Shown here: positions 33,578-46,345 of the stretch, one piece after another
Position numbering within the stretch: the stretch's first letter is position 1
How the letters are laid out: the number at the start of each line of letters is the position of its first letter
Assembly (NCBI GenBank): GCA_007449985.2
Contig: VIIQ02000559.1
Coordinates: 216,501-280,500 of the forward strand
Length of the DNA stretch: 64,000 bases
Reading direction: 5' to 3'
From: Desmodesmus armatus
Lineage: Eukaryota; Chlorophyta; Chlorophyceae; Sphaeropleales; Scenedesmaceae
The notes under the pieces: generated by a model
What the model was told of the DNA's origin: nothing
Seen by the model: only the letters and a program-made list of their open reading frames with translations
Database searches by the model: none
Program-made: the position numbers and the translations under genes

Positions 33578-34049
33578 ACGTGGTATCCGGGTTTCTGCCA
33601 GGCGTAGTAAGGAGTAGTGCCCTGATTACTACTGTTTCTGCGTGGTTTCTTCCAGTGGTATTGCCCTTACTACCCCTGGTGTCTGCGTGAAGGGGTAGAG
33701 TTGACACCTGGCAGTTCTCCTGGTGGTATCATGTAGCTGTGATGTGATGCATCAGCAGAACTGATGCCGCGTCTGGGGGACAAGGTGGGACTAAGTTGTA
33801 AGATGCTTTCGTTTGAAGGTTGAAACGGACATCTGGTTGCGGATAGTTTTCCAACTGTCGGAGTGGTCAAACATTGGCAACTTGATCTGCCAACGCAATT
33901 TGCAAGTTTCCAAGCTTCTGCCCCAGGAACGCACCGAAAAACCGAACTTGGTCATGTCGTTTATCAAAGTTGCATTCTTGCTTTGAGTCACCGATAGCAG
34001 TGCACCCACAGACAACAGTAGCAGACCTGCTCCAATCCTGTCGAGCAAA
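33578..34049. other. Short intergenic region between copies 2 and 3
   Basis: The 472 bp must hold the 3' end of copy 2 and the promoter of copy 3. No gene and no named promoter element is visible. Confidence 0.4.
33797..33801 (+). terminator. Possible polyadenylation signal TGTAA for copy 2
   Basis: TGTAA is the usual poly(A) signal of chlorophycean algae. This one lies 220 bp after the copy 2 stop and before the copy 3 start at 34050. A five-base motif is weak evidence alone. Confidence 0.25.
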
Positions 34050-35229
34050 ATGCCACCCAATCTCGACAAAACGCAGCAACTGCGACAGCTGCTGCTTGAA
34101 CTAACATCAGATGAAGATGAAGACGACAATGAAAGCTCCAGGCCTACCCATAGCAGGGGCGTCACTAGCAGCAGCAGCAGTAGCAGCAGCAGGCCTGGCA
34201 ACAGCAGCAGCAGCAAGAGGCATAGAGCAGGTGGACGAGTAACAGCAGAGCAGCGTATAGACGGACGCTTGGCGTTTCTGAAGCAGCAGCAGGGAGGCAG
34301 GTTGCCGGTTTTTGATGATCCAGACCCCGGGTGAGCGTTGTTGAGCAAATATTATTTGGGGAAACAATATGTTACACGCAGACACAGTCACCACACATAA
34401 ATGGCATTGCCTGCCAGGGTTGAGCCGGTTAAAACACTGAGGTGGGGAAATACCCCGGTCCCCATCAGTGGTTTGCACCACCTACACCATTGCAGCACAT
34501 CACACTGAACAACAGCAAGGCAGTGTAGACAATCATGGGGTTTCAGTAGAGAACAGCAGTTGACACTGTCTGCTATCATCCAAGGTGTAGCTTATTTGGG
34601 GCGATATGCCAAGCACCGCACAAATGCATGCAACAGCCACCTTTACTGCAGCTGCTCCTGCTTATCATAAAGCAACAGTATCGATGCTGCTGAAGTCGGG
34701 AGTGGACTGCAACCGGCTTGGAAATGCTGTTGTTGTGCTGGTGCCTGCTTGTCCTTGCCAGGTGTGCATTCGAGGTCGTGCGGTACAGGCAAATGGTGGA
34801 CCCTGCCTATTTCAAGGAAGGGACCCTACAGGTGTGTAGGGTTGCTTCGTGCTATCTGCACAGGACAGCAGCAGCTGTACCCACACATAGCACAGCAGGC
34901 CATAGCAGCAGCAGCAGCAGCAGCAGCATCAGCAGCGCCATGCAAATGATGGACCCTTCCTTCTTCAAGGAGGGTACCCTACAGGTGTGTAGGATTGCTT
35001 CGTGTTGTCTGCGCAGTATAGCAGTGCTGCTGCACCAGCAGCAGCTGTACCCGCACACACAGGGCAGCGTGCAGCAGCAGCAGCAGCAGCAGCACCATGT
35101 GGAGCAGCAGCAGCAGCAGCAGCTACCCTCAGCAGCTGCAGCTGCGCCAGCAGCAAGTCTTACACAGACAGCCGCAAAGCCATCTTCAACAGCAGCTGGC
35201 AGGCTGCCCGTTGCTGCTGGTGCCAGACC

Positions 35230-35265
<36 letters not shown>

Positions 35266-35978
35266 TCGTGGTTCTGTGACGCATAGCTGGACCAGCTCCT
35301 GTACAGGTCTAATTTCATAGCTGCACCAGTAGCTGCACCAGTAGCTGCACAAAAGGACAGCATATCAGTCCTCATGCACCAGCAGCTGACAGGCTGACAG
35401 GCTATGTAGTGAATATTTTTATTATCAGATAATAATATCAGCAAATAATAATATCAGCAAGTAGTAATATCAGCTAATAATAATATCAGCAATCATGAGT
35501 TCAATTGGCCAATATGGCAGGTATTAGGAATTTTTCAACTTCAGGTGCTTACTGATACCATACTATGATTGGTTGCCAATTGTGTTTGTGTACGTGCTTG
35601 CAGGCACATCGTGCTGGCGGCTATGATTCAAATCTGCCGACGGTCAGGGCAATGCTGGAGGATGCTCGCGAGGCACACTGGAAGCTGACAGCACCAAAGG
35701 GCTTTGCAGCACTCAAGGTGTGTTACAACCAATGTATTTTTGGGAGGGGGGGGGGAGATCAGCAGCAGCAGCAGCAGCAACAACTGAGGACATGAGGTTT
35801 GTGAGGGGTTTGCAGGCTGACTGCAACCAAAGGCTTCGCCGCACTCAAGGTGGCAGGGTCTTGCAGCAGCAGCACCAGTAGCAGCAGCCGCAGCAGCAGC
35901 AGAAGCGACGGCGGCGGCAGCAGCGGGAGCGACGGCGGCGGCAGCAGTGACGGTGGCGCGGCGGCGACGGCGGCGGCC

Positions 35979-36023
<45 letters not shown>

Positions 36024-36127
36024 AACGAATGAGTGGGGACTATGCCAGCAGCAGCAGACATAGGAGTGCTGGCGGGCGGTTGTGAGTGGCGCAGTTGACA
36101 ATTTGCTTTACTTGTTTGCACCCTACC

Positions 36128-36163
<36 letters not shown>

Positions 36164-36823
36164 ATGCTGTTGCTGCACAGGGCATTCCTGAGCTGCAGCA
36201 GCTGTTAGCATACACAGCAGCAGACGTGGTGCACTACGCAGTTGACAGGTGAGCAAGACGCGGTGTGCTTGGCCAACATCACACCAGGTTATGACACTAC
36301 AACACTTTACGAAAGATGCAGCACAGCAAAGTGTAGTCACTGCAGATGTTGTGCTGGTCAATTATTAGGGCGCCCCCAAGATTATGCGCCCTAATAAGTC
36401 AAGTCAAGGAACAGTGCAGGAGAAGCACATCAAACTACAGTGAGGTACAGGGGCCGACATGGAGCTCAAGCATATGGGAACACGGCATATTTGGCACGAA
36501 CGTGGTGTGCTAAACTTGCAAGAATACATGTCAAACAGATATTGAAAGTCCCATCACCCTGCACATACATTGCAATGGATGCTGCTGGCTAAACGTCTGT
36601 GCTGCCTTCACTGCCTGCTGCTGCCCCCCCCCCCCCCCCCCCCCACACCCCCACCCAGCTGGCCATGCGGGCTCCTTTGACGGTGTGTATGGCGCTGCCA
36701 GCCAAGAGCCACTGATGGCGCAGCGTGCAACCTCCTCTGCTGCACTTCAAACAGTCCGTTGCACAGACAAAAGAGAGTTCTTGCTTAGCCTGCTGTGCTG
36801 CCTTCACTGCCCCCCCCCCCCTC

Positions 36824-36915
<92 letters not shown>

Positions 36916-39900
36916 ACCCGCACAGCCACCCAGCTGGCCATGCGGGCTCCTTTGACGGTGTGTATGGCGCCGCCAGCCAGGAGTCACTGGTGCCACGCTG
37001 TGCCATCAGATAAACCCTAAACCCAAAACCCTAAACCCTAAACTTAGGCAGCATACCACCAACTCCGCTCAACTTCAAACATTGTCATCAACAGACAAAA
37101 GAGTTCATGCTGTGCTGCTTTCACTGCCCCCCCCCCCCCCCCCACCACCCCCAGCCACCCAGCTGGTCATGCCGGCTCGTTTGGCGGTGTGTACGGCGCC
37201 GCCAGCCAGGAATTTCTGATGGCGCAGCGTGCAACCTCTTCGGCTGCACTTCAAACAATTTGTTGCACAGACAAAAGAGAGTTCATGCTTAGCCTGCTGT
37301 GCTGCCTTCACTCCCCCCCCCCCTCCCCCCCCACCAACACAGCCACCCAGCTGGTCATGCCGGCTCGTTTGGCGGTGAGTACGGCGCCGCCAGCCAGGAA
37401 TTTCTGATGGCGCAGCGTGCAACCTCCTCTGCTGCACTTCAAACAGCCCGTTGCACAGACAAAAGATAGTTCTTGCTTAGCCTGCTGTTCTGCTTACACT
37501 GCCTGTTGTCCCCTCCTCCTTCCCCCCTCCACCTCCACCCCCCCCCCCCCACCCAACCACCCCCAGTCATCCGGCTGGTCATGCCGGCTCGTTTGGCGGT
37601 GTGTATGGCGCCCCAGCCAGGCATTCCTGATGGCACAGCGTGCAACCTCTTCGGCTGCACTTCAAACAATTTGTTGCACAGACAAAAGAGAGTTCATGCT
37701 TAGCCTGCTGTGCTGCCTTCACTCCCCCCCCCCCTCCCCCCCCACCAACACAGCCACCCAGCTGGTCATGCCGGCTCGTTTGGCGGTGAGTACGGCGCCG
37801 CCAGCCAGGAATTTCTGATGGCGCAGCGTGCAACCTCCTCTGCTGCACTTCAAACAGTCCGTTGCACAGACAAAAGATAGTTCTTGCTTAGCCTGCTGTG
37901 CTGCCTTCACTGCCCCCCCCCCCTCTCCCCCCCGGGCTCCCCACCACACCCTACCCACCCACACAGCCACCCAGCTGGCCATGCGGGCACCTTTGATGGT
38001 GTGTATGGCGCTGCCAGCCAGGAGTTTCTGTTGGCGCAGCGTGCAACCTCTTCGGCTGCACTGTCAAATGGTGACAGCCTTGTTGGTCAGCTGTGTCCTG
38101 GTCTGCGGCTGTGTCTGGCGGCAGAGGTGGCAACGGGACTGATGTGCGACAGGTGGTGGGTGTGGGGGGGGGAGGTGTGTCTGGCGGCAGGGGTGGCAAG
38201 GGGACTGATGTGCGACAGGTGGGTGGGTGTGGGGGGGGGAGGTGTGTCTGGCGGCAGGGGTGGCAAGGGGACTGATGTGCGACAGGTGGGGGTGTTGAAC
38301 ATATGGAATACATGCGAGTCATATATGTGTGTGGGGGGGGGGGTGAGGGGTGGAACGGCGGGGTGTGCAGGCGTGGTGGTGGAGGTTTTGGTGGTCACAG
38401 CAGGAATTTGTGTGTCTGGCGGCAGAGGTGGCGACAGGATATGTGCAACAGTGGGAGGGGAACATACTTAGTTTAAGTGCATGGTTATGTGTTACCAGGG
38501 TGCATCAACGCTGCGCCGTGCTGTGCTGTGCTGTGCTGTGGGCAATTGCAGGCAGACATGCACTGAGGCAGCCTGGCTCAGAGCTGGCTGCTGCAGAAAT
38601 CGTAACAGTTTTGACTACATGAGGTCTTACATTTTGTCCTCATGCACTGTACTCAACTCACAAGCTTTTCTATAATATGTGTAAACTCTTCAAAACGACC
38701 TCACTCTCTCCCTCACTCTCTCCCTGTGTTGATCATATCTGTTCTATTGTTGTGCCGCTCTCCTGCCACAGCCAGCCGCCTCCCCCCGACACCCCCGAGC
38801 ACGCCTCAGCACTGCTGCTGTTCCTGGCAGCAGCACTTAGACAGGTTGAGCAGGAGTGCAGCATCAAGCGGGAACAGCACCACTTGAGTTGGCAGCAATC
38901 ACAGAAGCCTGACTGGCCAGCTGTTAGGAAGCTGCTCGAGCTATACGCTAGCCCAGACCCGCACTCTCTGCTGTTCAGGCTGCATGCGCGCGCCCAGGAA
39001 GCCGCTCAGGCGAGAGCTGCTGCCGCAACCAGCAGCAGCAGCAGCGGCGGCGGAGGCTGCAGCAGTACAGCGGCAGCAGTGCGGACCCATGGTATGTACC
39101 TAGGGGAGGATGGGTACCATGGGGGCATTGTGTTGGCTGCTTTGGAGGTTGCTGCATACATGCAGCATGACGGCAGCAGCAGCAGCAGCAGCAGTGGTTC
39201 TGCAAACAGCTGCAGTGTGTGATGCTGCTGCTGCTGCTGCTCATGCGGCTGCTGACGGGGCAATGGGGACTGCTGCACAAGCTGCGGGCGTGTAGGCTCG
39301 TGCAACAGCAGCAGCAGCAGCAGCAGGGGCGGGAGCAGGGGCAGCAGCAGCAGCAGCAGGAGGAGGGAGTGGCAAGTGCAGCAGTTGTTTCGGAGGTGGT
39401 TGGGTTTGTGATGGACCAACTACACATGTTCCTCCAACAGTACCGCACACCGGCAATGTCAGAGGCAGCAGGTCAGGAGCAGGGACAGGAGGATGCGCAG
39501 CAGCAGAATCAGCAGCAGCAGCAAGCTTCAGATGCTGCTGCTGCTGCTGCTTCAGATGCTGCTGCTGCTTCTGCTGCAGCTGCTGCTCCTTCTGCCACTG
39601 CTGCATCCGGTATTCAGGCAGCAACAGCAGCAGCAGCAGCGGCAGAAGCAGGAGGCCAGGACGCAACTGGCTGTAGCACCTGCACACGCACGTGCACCTG
39701 CGATATCTGCGAACGCATGCAGCCGTCGACGTCGCAGCAGTCGACGTCGCATGGCACATCGCAGTGCTGACCGGCGCGGTCGCACTCATGCGCTGGTTAC
39801 CTCCGAGGTTGCTGCGTGGATCCAGCCCGCGGCGAGTAATGAAGTGTGCTTTGTGCAAGCCTCGCTGCTGTTCTCTGCAATCGATGGCCTGTACCTTGCG

Positions 39901-40769
39901 ATTGCGGACGAGCTGATTGCTGCTGCTGCGGACCCACCAGCGGGGTGCGGTCGTGTAGGGTGCGTGGTCTGCACCACTGCTGCCGGACAGTCGCCTGAGA
40001 GCGAGGAGGGGGTGGAACAAAACTGAAGCTACATATAACTCAGCAGGTGAGCGCAGGTGCAGAATATGTTGCAGAATATATATACCGGTACCTATCGTGG
40101 TAGGTATGTACCGTGTCTGTTGGTTGTAGTCACCCAAACAAGTGCCGCACAGTCATCCGCTGTGTCACTTTGAATAAGAGGAGAGCTGCAGTCCGAATGC
40201 GGCGCTCACAAGCCTGCATACTATAGGTACCTAGTAGAGGCTACAAGTGGAAGCCTTTGCGCAGGTTCCGGCAGCGTAATATGAATTATGTATTTTTCAG
40301 GCCTGTATTATCATTAATATGTATTTATAATATCATTATTTTTATTCAACCAATATATTCTATTCCTAGCAGCCACAGTGCCACTGTGTGCTGGCGGCGA
40401 CACCTCGCTTGAAAACTGTGTCAACGCCTGGAACCAACCCCAACAGCTATCACAGGAAGACCAAAGACTGCCTGTGCAACCCACCAATACACAGATATGT
40501 GCATCATCTCTCTTCCACCCCATCTCACTCCCCCTGTCAAACCTTCCGGACTCCTTCCTATACATCTGCAACCTGGTGTGACAGGTCTAACCAGGCGTTG
40601 ATTTGGTGTGTGCCCCTCGTGTGCAGATCCTGCATGTGCTGCAGCTGGCGCACAACTTCCAAGACTTCAGCACAGCAAGCCACCAGCTGACCCAGCAGCA
40701 GCAGCAGCAGCAGCAAGGGGTCGCCTCGTACAGCAGCAGCAGCAGCAGCAGCAGCAGCGGTGTCACTAC

Positions 40770-40804
<35 letters not shown>

Positions 40805-40997
40805 ACACTAGCGCCGATGACGAAGCTCTGCTGCGTGCCGTTCAGTTCTGCGAGTCCATTCCTAGCGAGGTTTTGGCAAGTACAGTTGGGGTCCTTTTCT
40901 ATTCAAAGCAGCTCCAGAACCAGCCATCTGCACCACCTGCCTTCTTTTCCGACACCTTTGCATGCCTTGGGCAGCAGCAGCTGAGCCCAGTATGCTT

Positions 40998-41044
<47 letters not shown>

Positions 41045-41195
41045 GGGCGAAGCACAACACGCTAGCGGGGCAGGGGTATCAAGCTATCCAGCGGACGCTG
41101 GGTAACGACGCTATCTCTGAGCTGACCCGCCGGGTGGAGCTGCACCACGCTGCCGCAAAAGCAGCGGCAACAGCGCTGTGGCGCTGTCCTCACCC

Positions 41196-41236
<41 letters not shown>

Positions 41237-42195
41237 GGGAGGCAGCTCTCAGTTGGAGGACCAGCTAGACCAGCCAACAAAGCTGCTGCTGCAAGCGTTG
41301 ATGCCGGGCGGCGGGCTTAGCGACGAGATGGTCGGAGAGCTGCTTTCATGGCAGCATGCGTGGGTGGAGGCAGCATCAAAGCTGCGGCTTGCAGGAAAAG
41401 TATTAGATCAGGCAGAGATTCACCGCATTGGTGAACAGGCTGCAGAACGGGACCCGCGCAGCTGTTGCTGCGGAAAGCGCGGCTGGGAAGGGGGCTGACA
41501 CTGCAGGCAGCGGCGGGGAGGGGTCCAAGCAGGGGGGCAATCAGGCCGGCAGCAGTAACGGGGCGCAGGGGGGTTTGACAGGAGGCAGGCAGCAGCCTAT
41601 GAGGTGCCTTGTTTGTCAGGCGGAGGAAGCTGCAGCACCGCTGCTCTCCAGTAGCAGCAGCAGCAGCAGCAGCAGGCAAACAGCAGGGCTGTACAGCAAC
41701 CTCCCTGTGTCCTGGTCTGACCCCTGCCTCATGCGGCGGCTGCTGTGGGAGCTGCTGGGCAAGCTGAAGCCCACAGCACAGCAGTGGTTCAAGCAGCACG
41801 CGCGGATGTGCCCGCATCGGGGCAACATCGCGTCGTGGCACATGCTCGTCATGAGCATCGCTCGCCACATATGGGCGCCACCTGGCGATTGGAGCTTGCG
41901 GTCTGAGCAGCAGATGCTGCTCGTGCTGCCTCCCTCCGTGTTGTTTCGCAATCCAAGTCCGCGTCATGCAGTTAGACAGCCGGGCCGTACAGCTCATTAT
42001 GCACGAATGCTGAGCTTTGCTTTCGAGCGTGACTCCGATGCATTAGGCGCAGCGGTTCTGTCGCTGCAGGTGCTGCTCGCGCTCGATCCTCACGCAGCGA
42101 GGGTTCAGCCGCGGCCTGAGCTGCTGTTCTACACGCCAGCAGGGTTCCACGCAGCAGTGTGCAAGACGCTCATGCAGGCAGTCGTGCTTCCAGAC

Positions 42196-42258
<63 letters not shown>

Positions 42259-42390
42259 GTTGATGCTGATGATGCAGAACGCCAGGAAGGAAGCATATCC
42301 GAGTTGACCCCTCACTACCTTCAGGCCTGGAGTGATGCCATGCTCCCTGTCTGGTATGTCTGGTGGCACATCGGGCTGCTGGCATACCAC

Positions 42391-42426
<36 letters not shown>

Positions 42427-42521
42427 GTGAAGAAGGGGGCCATTGCCGCTGCTGCTGTGGCGTCACCGCCACTGTCACCGGAGACCCCTCAGCCGCAGGT
42501 GCTGCCGGGGCGGCAAGCTCC

Positions 42522-42569
<48 letters not shown>

Positions 42570-43675
42570 GGACACATCAGGGCGTGGTGCTGCAGCGTTA
42601 CACGAGGTACAGCCGGGGCGGAACAACAGCAGCAGCAGCGGCGGCAGCAATGGCGGCAGCGGCAGCAGTGCGCAGGCATCGGTGACTCTGCAGGACCTGT
42701 ACAGCAGCCCAGATGCCAGGTACGCCACGCTTGAGTTGGTCTTGCCTCTTGAGAGGCGCAAGGTTGCGCTGCTCGCAAGCCTGGGTGGCAGAAGTGGCCT
42801 TGGTGCAGAGAAAGGCATTGTGGTGAAGGTGTACAGCCAGAAAGAAGAGACTCGGCTTGAACGCTTCACTATGTCACGTGCTAGCTAGCACAGCCCTGAG
42901 CGCACGCTAGCTGGGATAGCATGCTGGTGTTTCACAGTTCCCAGGAGCATTGGCACATATTCCCTCATCAACATGGTTGCAGATCTTGTCGACCTGCTGC
43001 TGCCCGTGCTGCTGTGTCCGTGCCGCCACCACCTCCCTATTTGCATGCTGTTTGCTGTTGGCTATGCCTCACGCCACACCAGCAGCACCTTTAGCACTCA
43101 CACACATGCCATCACCAATGGTACCATCAACGTGGTTTGCCTCTTGCTTGACCTGCTTCTGCCCGTGCTGCTGTGTCTGTGCCGCTGCCCCCCCCCCCCC
43201 CGGACACACACAGGCTGTTTGCTGTTGGCTATGCCTCACGCCACATCAGCAGTACCATACAGCTGGACCGGCTGCTCAGCAACCCCCCACTGCCGCTGGG
43301 CCTGCAGCTGGCTCCCACAGACTGGTACATCACTGTCAATGTGATGCTGGAATGTGCGGGGTGTGGGGACAGCGTTGCACCACGGGTAAGGCGCAGCGGG
43401 GAAGGGGGGCGGGGTGTCTGTCCTTTTTTGTCGTGATGGTTACAGAAATAATGAGCCTCGGTGCATGAAGCAGGTTCACCATTGTGTGTGTACGGCCGGT
43501 TTGCATTCAAAGTTCTAGCGAGAAATGGTGAGGGAAGTCTTGCTGTCTAACAACGTAATCATTGAGTTGAATCCTCTCCCCAAGGGTGAATCAATCTTAT
43601 CAAAACAAAGAGGTAGCAACAGTGAGCAATTCAAGAGTCCATCCCTAATTTGTCACGGGTGACACTGCCACTGTC

Positions 43676-43727
<52 letters not shown>

Positions 43728-44502
43728 TGCTGCCGCTGCTGCTGCTGCTGACATGGTTGCTGCTGCAGGAGGGCACCAGGAACCTGCACACGTGTTTCAA
43801 ATGTGGCTCAGTAACATGCAGCCGGCTGTGCACCGAGACTCATCATGCCCTGGGGTGTGAGCAGGACCCTGTGAGCCAGGTGAGCTGTTGCTTGTTTGTC
43901 ACAAAATAAGTTATTTTATTGTTATGGTAATCGTTATTGCTAGTGTTGTTGGGTTTGAGTACAGAACCCCAGAGGGCTGGGAAGGCGCAGGGTACAGGGT
44001 TATAGCGGGCATCAGAACGCTACCAAAGGTGTCTAATTTGGACAGGACGGTACCACAAGTGTCACAACTCAAAAGTGTGTGTGTGTGTGTGTGTGGGGGG
44101 GGGGGGGGTGACATGCTGACGGCAGTGAAACAAACCTTGTTATGTGGCAGATAGGTTCTTGGGGTGAGCAGGTCAGGGTGGGCTGTTTGACTCAGGGTCT
44201 CGATTGACTAATTATGTGTCTTTCCGGTGCCGCATCCTTGCAGGCGGCGAGGTTGAAACACTGGAGGTTAATGGACCTTCTCAAACCCTCAGGCATCACT
44301 CCTCACACACCATCAGCAGCAGCGCCTGGTGCTGCTGCTGCTGGTGCTGCTGCTGCTGGTGCCGGCTTTGACTGCTGCATACCCCCTGCCCTCAGCGACG
44401 GTTTGAAGACAGCTGGCAGAGGTATGATGAGCAGCACAATCTCTTGGCTTCACCACATGGCGCTCCAACAGCAGCAGCAGCAGCAGCAAGAGGAGGAGGA
44501 GG

Positions 44503-44534
<32 letters not shown>

Positions 44535-44731
44535 GGGCAGGAGGAAGAAGAGCAGCTTGTCGAGGAGGGACCCCTTGCGATGTTTCGCCTGTACAGCAAT
44601 GAGAAGCACATGCGACGGTGGGCGCCCCGGCTGGAAGTTATTGCCGCTGATGCTGCTGCTGCTGCTGCTGCTGCTGCTGAAGCTCGGCAACAGTCTAGGG
44701 GGTACGGGTACGGTCCTTCACCTGCCGCCAG

Positions 44732-44770
<39 letters not shown>

Positions 44771-45433
44771 TGCTGCTGGGGGTGGTTTTGCCGACGGGGC
44801 GGGGAGAAACCCTCTGCTGGCAGCAAGGGCAGCAGCAGCAGCCGCAAGAATAACAGCAGCAAATGCTGCTGGTGCTGCTGGTATGGCTGGTGGGCGGCTG
44901 TTTGGCCCAGGGGTTCGCGGTGGTAGGCGAATGATTGTCTCGTCCAATGGTGTGAGTGGGGAGAGGAGGCAGAACATTCCAGATTTTTTGGTGGGGGATG
45001 GATGGAGGGTCGAAAGAGGCGAGGCTGATGGAAGGCACAGCATCACATACATAAGGTGAGTAGTCGTGCACCAATGGTGTGGGTGATTGGATGGGTATGT
45101 GGCCTGCATGGTGCTGCTGCTGCTGCTACTGGTGCCGGCTTTGCCTACTGCATGGTGGGGGATGGATGCAGGGTTGAAAGAGGCGAGGCTGCTGATAGAA
45201 GGGCTGCATCAAAAAAGGGTTAAGAGCAATGCGCCATATGGTGTGGGCGATTGGGTGAGTGGGTTGGTGGCGGGGGGCTGGTTGGGGTGCATGTGCAAGG
45301 TATGCGAGCGCATGATGCACCCACACGAAGATGGCAGCGCAGTGTGTGTGCTGAACATGTGTGAAGCAGGCATATATTTTTCTCCCTCATCCCTGCAGGC
45401 CTGGAGCGGACTCTAATGGCAGCAGCAGCAACA

Positions 45434-45467
<34 letters not shown>

Positions 45468-45630
45468 GCCGCCGCAGCAGCAGCAGCAGGGAGTAGACGA
45501 CAGCCTGGCGCAGCACATTGCTCAGCTGCAGCTGCTGCGAGAGCTGCGGTTGAATGACTTAGGACCAGGCCCGGGGGCAGCAGAACCGCAGGGGGCCTGC
45601 ACTCCCCCACAGAAGCTGCACGGCCTACAT

Positions 45631-45662
<32 letters not shown>

Positions 45663-45747
45663 CAAGGCAACTGCAGCAGACAGTGCTGCTGATGGTGCAG
45701 CTGCAGAAGTCTCCTGCAGCATCAGAACTGCAGACGAGGTGGCTTAG
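34050..45747 (+). CDS. MYND-finger giant gene family, copy 3
   Basis: Blocks: B1a 34050–34330 (MPPNLDKTQQLRQLLLELTS, acidic, ends DDPDPG); B1b 34762–34831 (CAFEVVRYRQMVDPAYF); B2 35604–35717; B3 36181–36248; B4 37967–38152 (HPAGHAGTFDGVYGAASQE… LVGQLCPG); B5 38772–40046; B6 40627–42719; B7 43214–43385; B8 43769–43879 (TCFKCGSVTCSRLCTETHHA, MYND half); B9 44244–45055 (KHWRLMDLLKPSG); B10 45399–45747. An extra intron splits B1 inside the PDPG|C motif. Frame changes are needed in B5 (39190–39240, 39700–39790, about 40010) and B6 (41195–41235 and 41430–41470). With this many breaks, B5 may be decayed, while B6 after 41500, B7, B8 and B9 are open and well conserved. Confidence 0.74.
34943..34984 (+). 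repeat. Duplicated end of exon B1b (copy 3)
   Basis: QMMDPSFFKEGTLQ|GTGTGTAGG at 34943–34984 repeats the true exon end QMVDPAYFKEGTLQ|GTGTGTAGG (donor after 34831), with a CAG tract between. Confidence 0.75.
35418..35498 (+). repeat. ATAATATCAGCAA tandem repeat
   Basis: Four to five imperfect units of AATAATATCAGCAAATAAT type occupy an intron of copy 3 just before B2. It is strongly AT-rich against a GC-rich background. Confidence 0.8.
35604..35849 (+). repeat. Donor array of block B2 in copy 3 (two junctions)
   Basis: True donor at 35717 (…GFAALK|GTGTG); a shorter second copy, KLTATKGFAALK|GTGGC, ends at 35849, with a CAG tract between them. Confidence 0.75.
36808..36913 (+). repeat. Poly-C tract of about 100 bases
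   Basis: An almost uninterrupted C run, with only two or three T, lies directly before a B4-type acceptor. Other C runs occur at 36624–36643, 37129–37142, 46916–46934, 47139–47153 and 55074–55110. Confidence 0.9.
37011..37044. repeat. Interstitial telomere-like block inside the B4 array
   Basis: TAAACCCTAAACCCAAAACC then CTAAACCCTAAACT: four CCCTAAA-type units, one degenerate. They are placed between two units of the acceptor array, in a copy 3 intron. Confidence 0.85.
38095..38430 (+). repeat. Donor array of block B4 in copy 3
   Basis: The sequence for LCLAAEVATGLMCDR plus donor ends at 38152 (true), then near-identical copies (LAAGVARGLMCDR) end at 38217 and 38283, about 66 bp apart, each followed by GGTGGGTGTGGGGGGG. 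A more decayed copy lies near 38410–38450. Confidence 0.85.
40627..42719 (+). CDS. Copy 3, block B6: large exon
   Basis: It starts ILHVLQLAHNFQDFSTASHQ in phase 0 after GTGTGCAG. It contains QQLSPVCLQ, changes frame in the CAG tract at 41195–41235, and returns at 41430–41470. It is then open to the end with CLVCQAEE, SWSDPCLMRRLLWELLGKLK, MCPHR, ARHIWAPPGDW, LALDPHAARVQPRPELLFYT, WYVWWHIGLLAYHQ and LYSSPDAR. Confidence 0.72.
43769..43879 (+). CDS. Copy 3, block B8: second half of the MYND finger
   Basis: A 37-codon phase-0 exon: EGTRNLHTCFKCGSVTCSRL then CTETHHALGCEQDPVSQ. With CAGC from B7 (43214–43385) this gives C-x2-C…C-x2-C-x4-C-x3-C-x4-H-x3-C, the closest match in the window to the MYND consensus. 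A long (CTG)n tract directly precedes its acceptor. Confidence 0.82.
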
Positions 45748-46345
45748 GGTGGTGCAGAGGTACGATGATGCAGACGTCGTGGAGACGGCATGTAGTGTTA
45801 GTTGTTGGGTGTGTTGGAAGCTTTTTGGTTACAGCATGGAGGTTCGGCCTTTTCTGGTCCACCCTGGCACTGCTCTCAGTGACCAGGCTGGCGGTACTTT
45901 GGGCGGCAATGGGGCCTGACTCCTAGATGAAGCGTTGAAGGCGATGAATGTTTATTCAAAGAAACTGGTCAGAATGCTAGACGCAAACGTCAACAGATAT
46001 ATACTGCCTGTCCTCGCACAGAAATCCAGCGATCATGCTGAAACCTTTCCTCGTTCAACATACACAGTGTGAAGTCTGATCAAACCCAGTATCATCTCAA
46101 CACTTGTTGGGTTATTTCTGTGCTGAGCATGCTGTCGTTTGAGCAAAACCGCCCTAGTTGTGGCATGATGATCCATCTGCAGTGTCTGCACGTGCTCAAA
46201 CGTTCAAGTCTATGATCGCTGATAAGTTGACGTGATGATGTTCATCTTGAGTTACCTCCTTCTGAACCTCTGGCAACGATTCGGCACCTCCGGCCAGCAA
46301 CAGCAGTAGTTTCAGCTGAGGGAGAGGGGGTGCAGTGGTGACAGT
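45748..46345. other. Intergenic region between copies 3 and 4
   Basis: About 600 bp with no coding features. It should hold the 3' end of copy 3 and the promoter of copy 4. No CAG tract is present, in contrast to the genes on either side. Confidence 0.4.

Larger units (their letters stand above)
36640..38010 (+). repeat. Seven-fold acceptor array of block B4 in copy 3
   Basis: Units of about 185–275 bp each contain a C-rich run, then CACAGCCACCCAGCTGG-type acceptor sequence, then codons for GHAGSFDGVYGAASQEFLMA, QRATSSAALQT, and a CAGACAAAAGAGAGTTC tail. Acceptors lie near 36.65, 36.93, 37.15, 37.34, 37.57, 37.75 kb and at 37966. Only the last runs on into the shared LVGQLCPGLRLCLAAEVATG end. 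The C-runs vary from about 10 to about 100 bases. Confidence 0.85.
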
